A stretch of 14,356 bases of DNA, taken from positions 1 through 14,356 of the forward strand of contig JAMDBV010000044.1 of the NCBI GenBank assembly GCA_023487965.1, written 5' to 3'. Shown piece after piece: positions 13,845-14,356 of this stretch (its first letter is position 1; the number at the start of each line of letters is the position of its first letter). This DNA comes from Patescibacteria group bacterium. Lineage in GTDB: Bacteria > Patescibacteriota > Minisyncoccia > Phycocordibacterales > PALSA-1337. The notes under the pieces were generated by a model. It ran no database searches. It saw only the letters and a program-made list of their open reading frames with translations, and had not been told where the DNA came from. The position numbers were made by a program, and so were the translations under genes.

Positions 13845-14356
13845 TTATTCGACAACAATATTGATTAGCCGATTTTTCACAACAATTATTTTGGCGATTC
13901 GTTTGCCATCGGTCCATTTTTTGACCTCCGGCATCGTGAGGGCAATCGTCTTAACACTCTCCTCGTCGCTATCCGGATCCGTCTCAAAATCCGCCCTGAC
14001 CTTGCCATTTATCTGCACCACCATAGTTACTTTTTCATCCGCACATAGACGTTCGTCGTATTGTGGCCATGACGCCAAATGTATGCTCTTCCTATTACCC
14101 ATAATTGCCCATAATTCTTCGGTTATATGGGGCGCAAACGGAGCCAATAGTCTCAATAAGGTACCGTACTGTTCCCTGCTCAGACTTTCACACTTTTCGA
14201 CTTCATTCATCGCAATCATCATGGCGCTGATGGCCGTATTGAAGCGCATTTCCGCCACATCGTCGCTGACTTTTTTTATAGTCCTGTGAATGATTGAATC
14301 GGCCCTTTTGTCAGTTACGACATTCTTGGCATTTTTTTGGCAAAACTTTGCTTTGT
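13845..14356 (-). CDS. leuS: Leucine--tRNA ligase, C-terminal part (5' end outside window)
   Basis: The reading frame is open to the right edge, so only about 170 C-terminal residues are seen. They carry the anticodon-binding helical domain (RTIKKVSDDVAEMRFNTAISA, LLRLLAPFAPHITEELW, IHLASWP) and the C-terminal domain (VTMVVQINGKVRADF ... KRIAKIIVVKNRLINIVVE) typical of bacterial LeuRS. These parts bind and position tRNA-Leu; the catalytic, editing and KMSKS regions lie beyond the window. The frame passes upstream of the apparent GTG at 14258, so that is not a start. It ends in TAA just before the promoter of the next gene. Confidence 0.95.
   Translation of the reverse strand, partial: KAKFCQKNAKNVVTDKRADSIIHRTIKKVSDDVAEMRFNTAISAMMIAMNEVEKCESLSREQYGTLLRLLAPFAPHITEELWAIMGNRKSIHLASWPQYDERLCADEKVTMVVQINGKVRADFETDPDSDEESVKTIALTMPEVKKWTDGKRIAKIIVVKNRLINIVVE

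Overview
The window looks like chromosomal DNA from a Candidate Phyla Radiation (Patescibacteria) bacterium, most likely a Parcubacteria-type lineage. The evidence is a compact housekeeping gene set, near-absence of Shine-Dalgarno motifs, a proline-tRNA ligase without the usual bacterial insertion domain, a sigma-region-4/HARE-type DNA-binding protein, and a membrane protein of a kind I associate with Patescibacteria. UGA is an ordinary stop here (it ends smpB, the phospholipase-D-like gene and mnmA), so this is not a code-25 lineage such as Gracilibacteria. Lineage is inference; the gene families are read from the sequence.

Layout, left to right. Bases 1-286 hold a palindromic repeat and degenerate tandem repeats but no gene. 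All protein genes are on the minus strand except one. In order of coordinate: proS; a compact run of ygcG-like TPM gene, lemA and a PsbP-like lipid- or envelope-side protein (transcribed in the reverse order); a tRNA-Ile(UAU) gene whose 3' end has been tandemly duplicated; ftsH; a type IV pilin-like gene; about 340 bases without a gene; ssrA (tmRNA) and smpB as neighbours; a plus-strand cardiolipin-synthase-like gene; mnmA; mltG; a conserved membrane protein; the sigma4/HARE protein; and the C-terminal end of leuS running off the right edge.

The functional theme is translation and its quality control: ProRS, LeuRS, an AUA-reading tRNA, MnmA wobble thiolation, the tmRNA-SmpB ribosome rescue pair, and FtsH, a protease that can degrade tagged proteins. 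A second theme is envelope: LemA/TPM, PsbP-like anchor protein, pilin, PLD-like lipid enzyme, MltG.

Most notable points: (1) a roughly 167-base element with imperfect 27-base terminal inverted repeats sits in frame inside mnmA and adds about 65 residues; (2) several genes have a TATAAT-like -10 box exactly six or seven bases before the ATG, implying leaderless mRNAs and fixing the start codons; (3) the tmRNA encodes a tag ending in ARV instead of the usual LAA-like end; (4) the tRNA-Ile carries a UAU anticodon and its 3' end is part of a 66-base tandem duplication; (5) palindromic repeats recur between smpB and ssrA and in the 3' end of ftsH.
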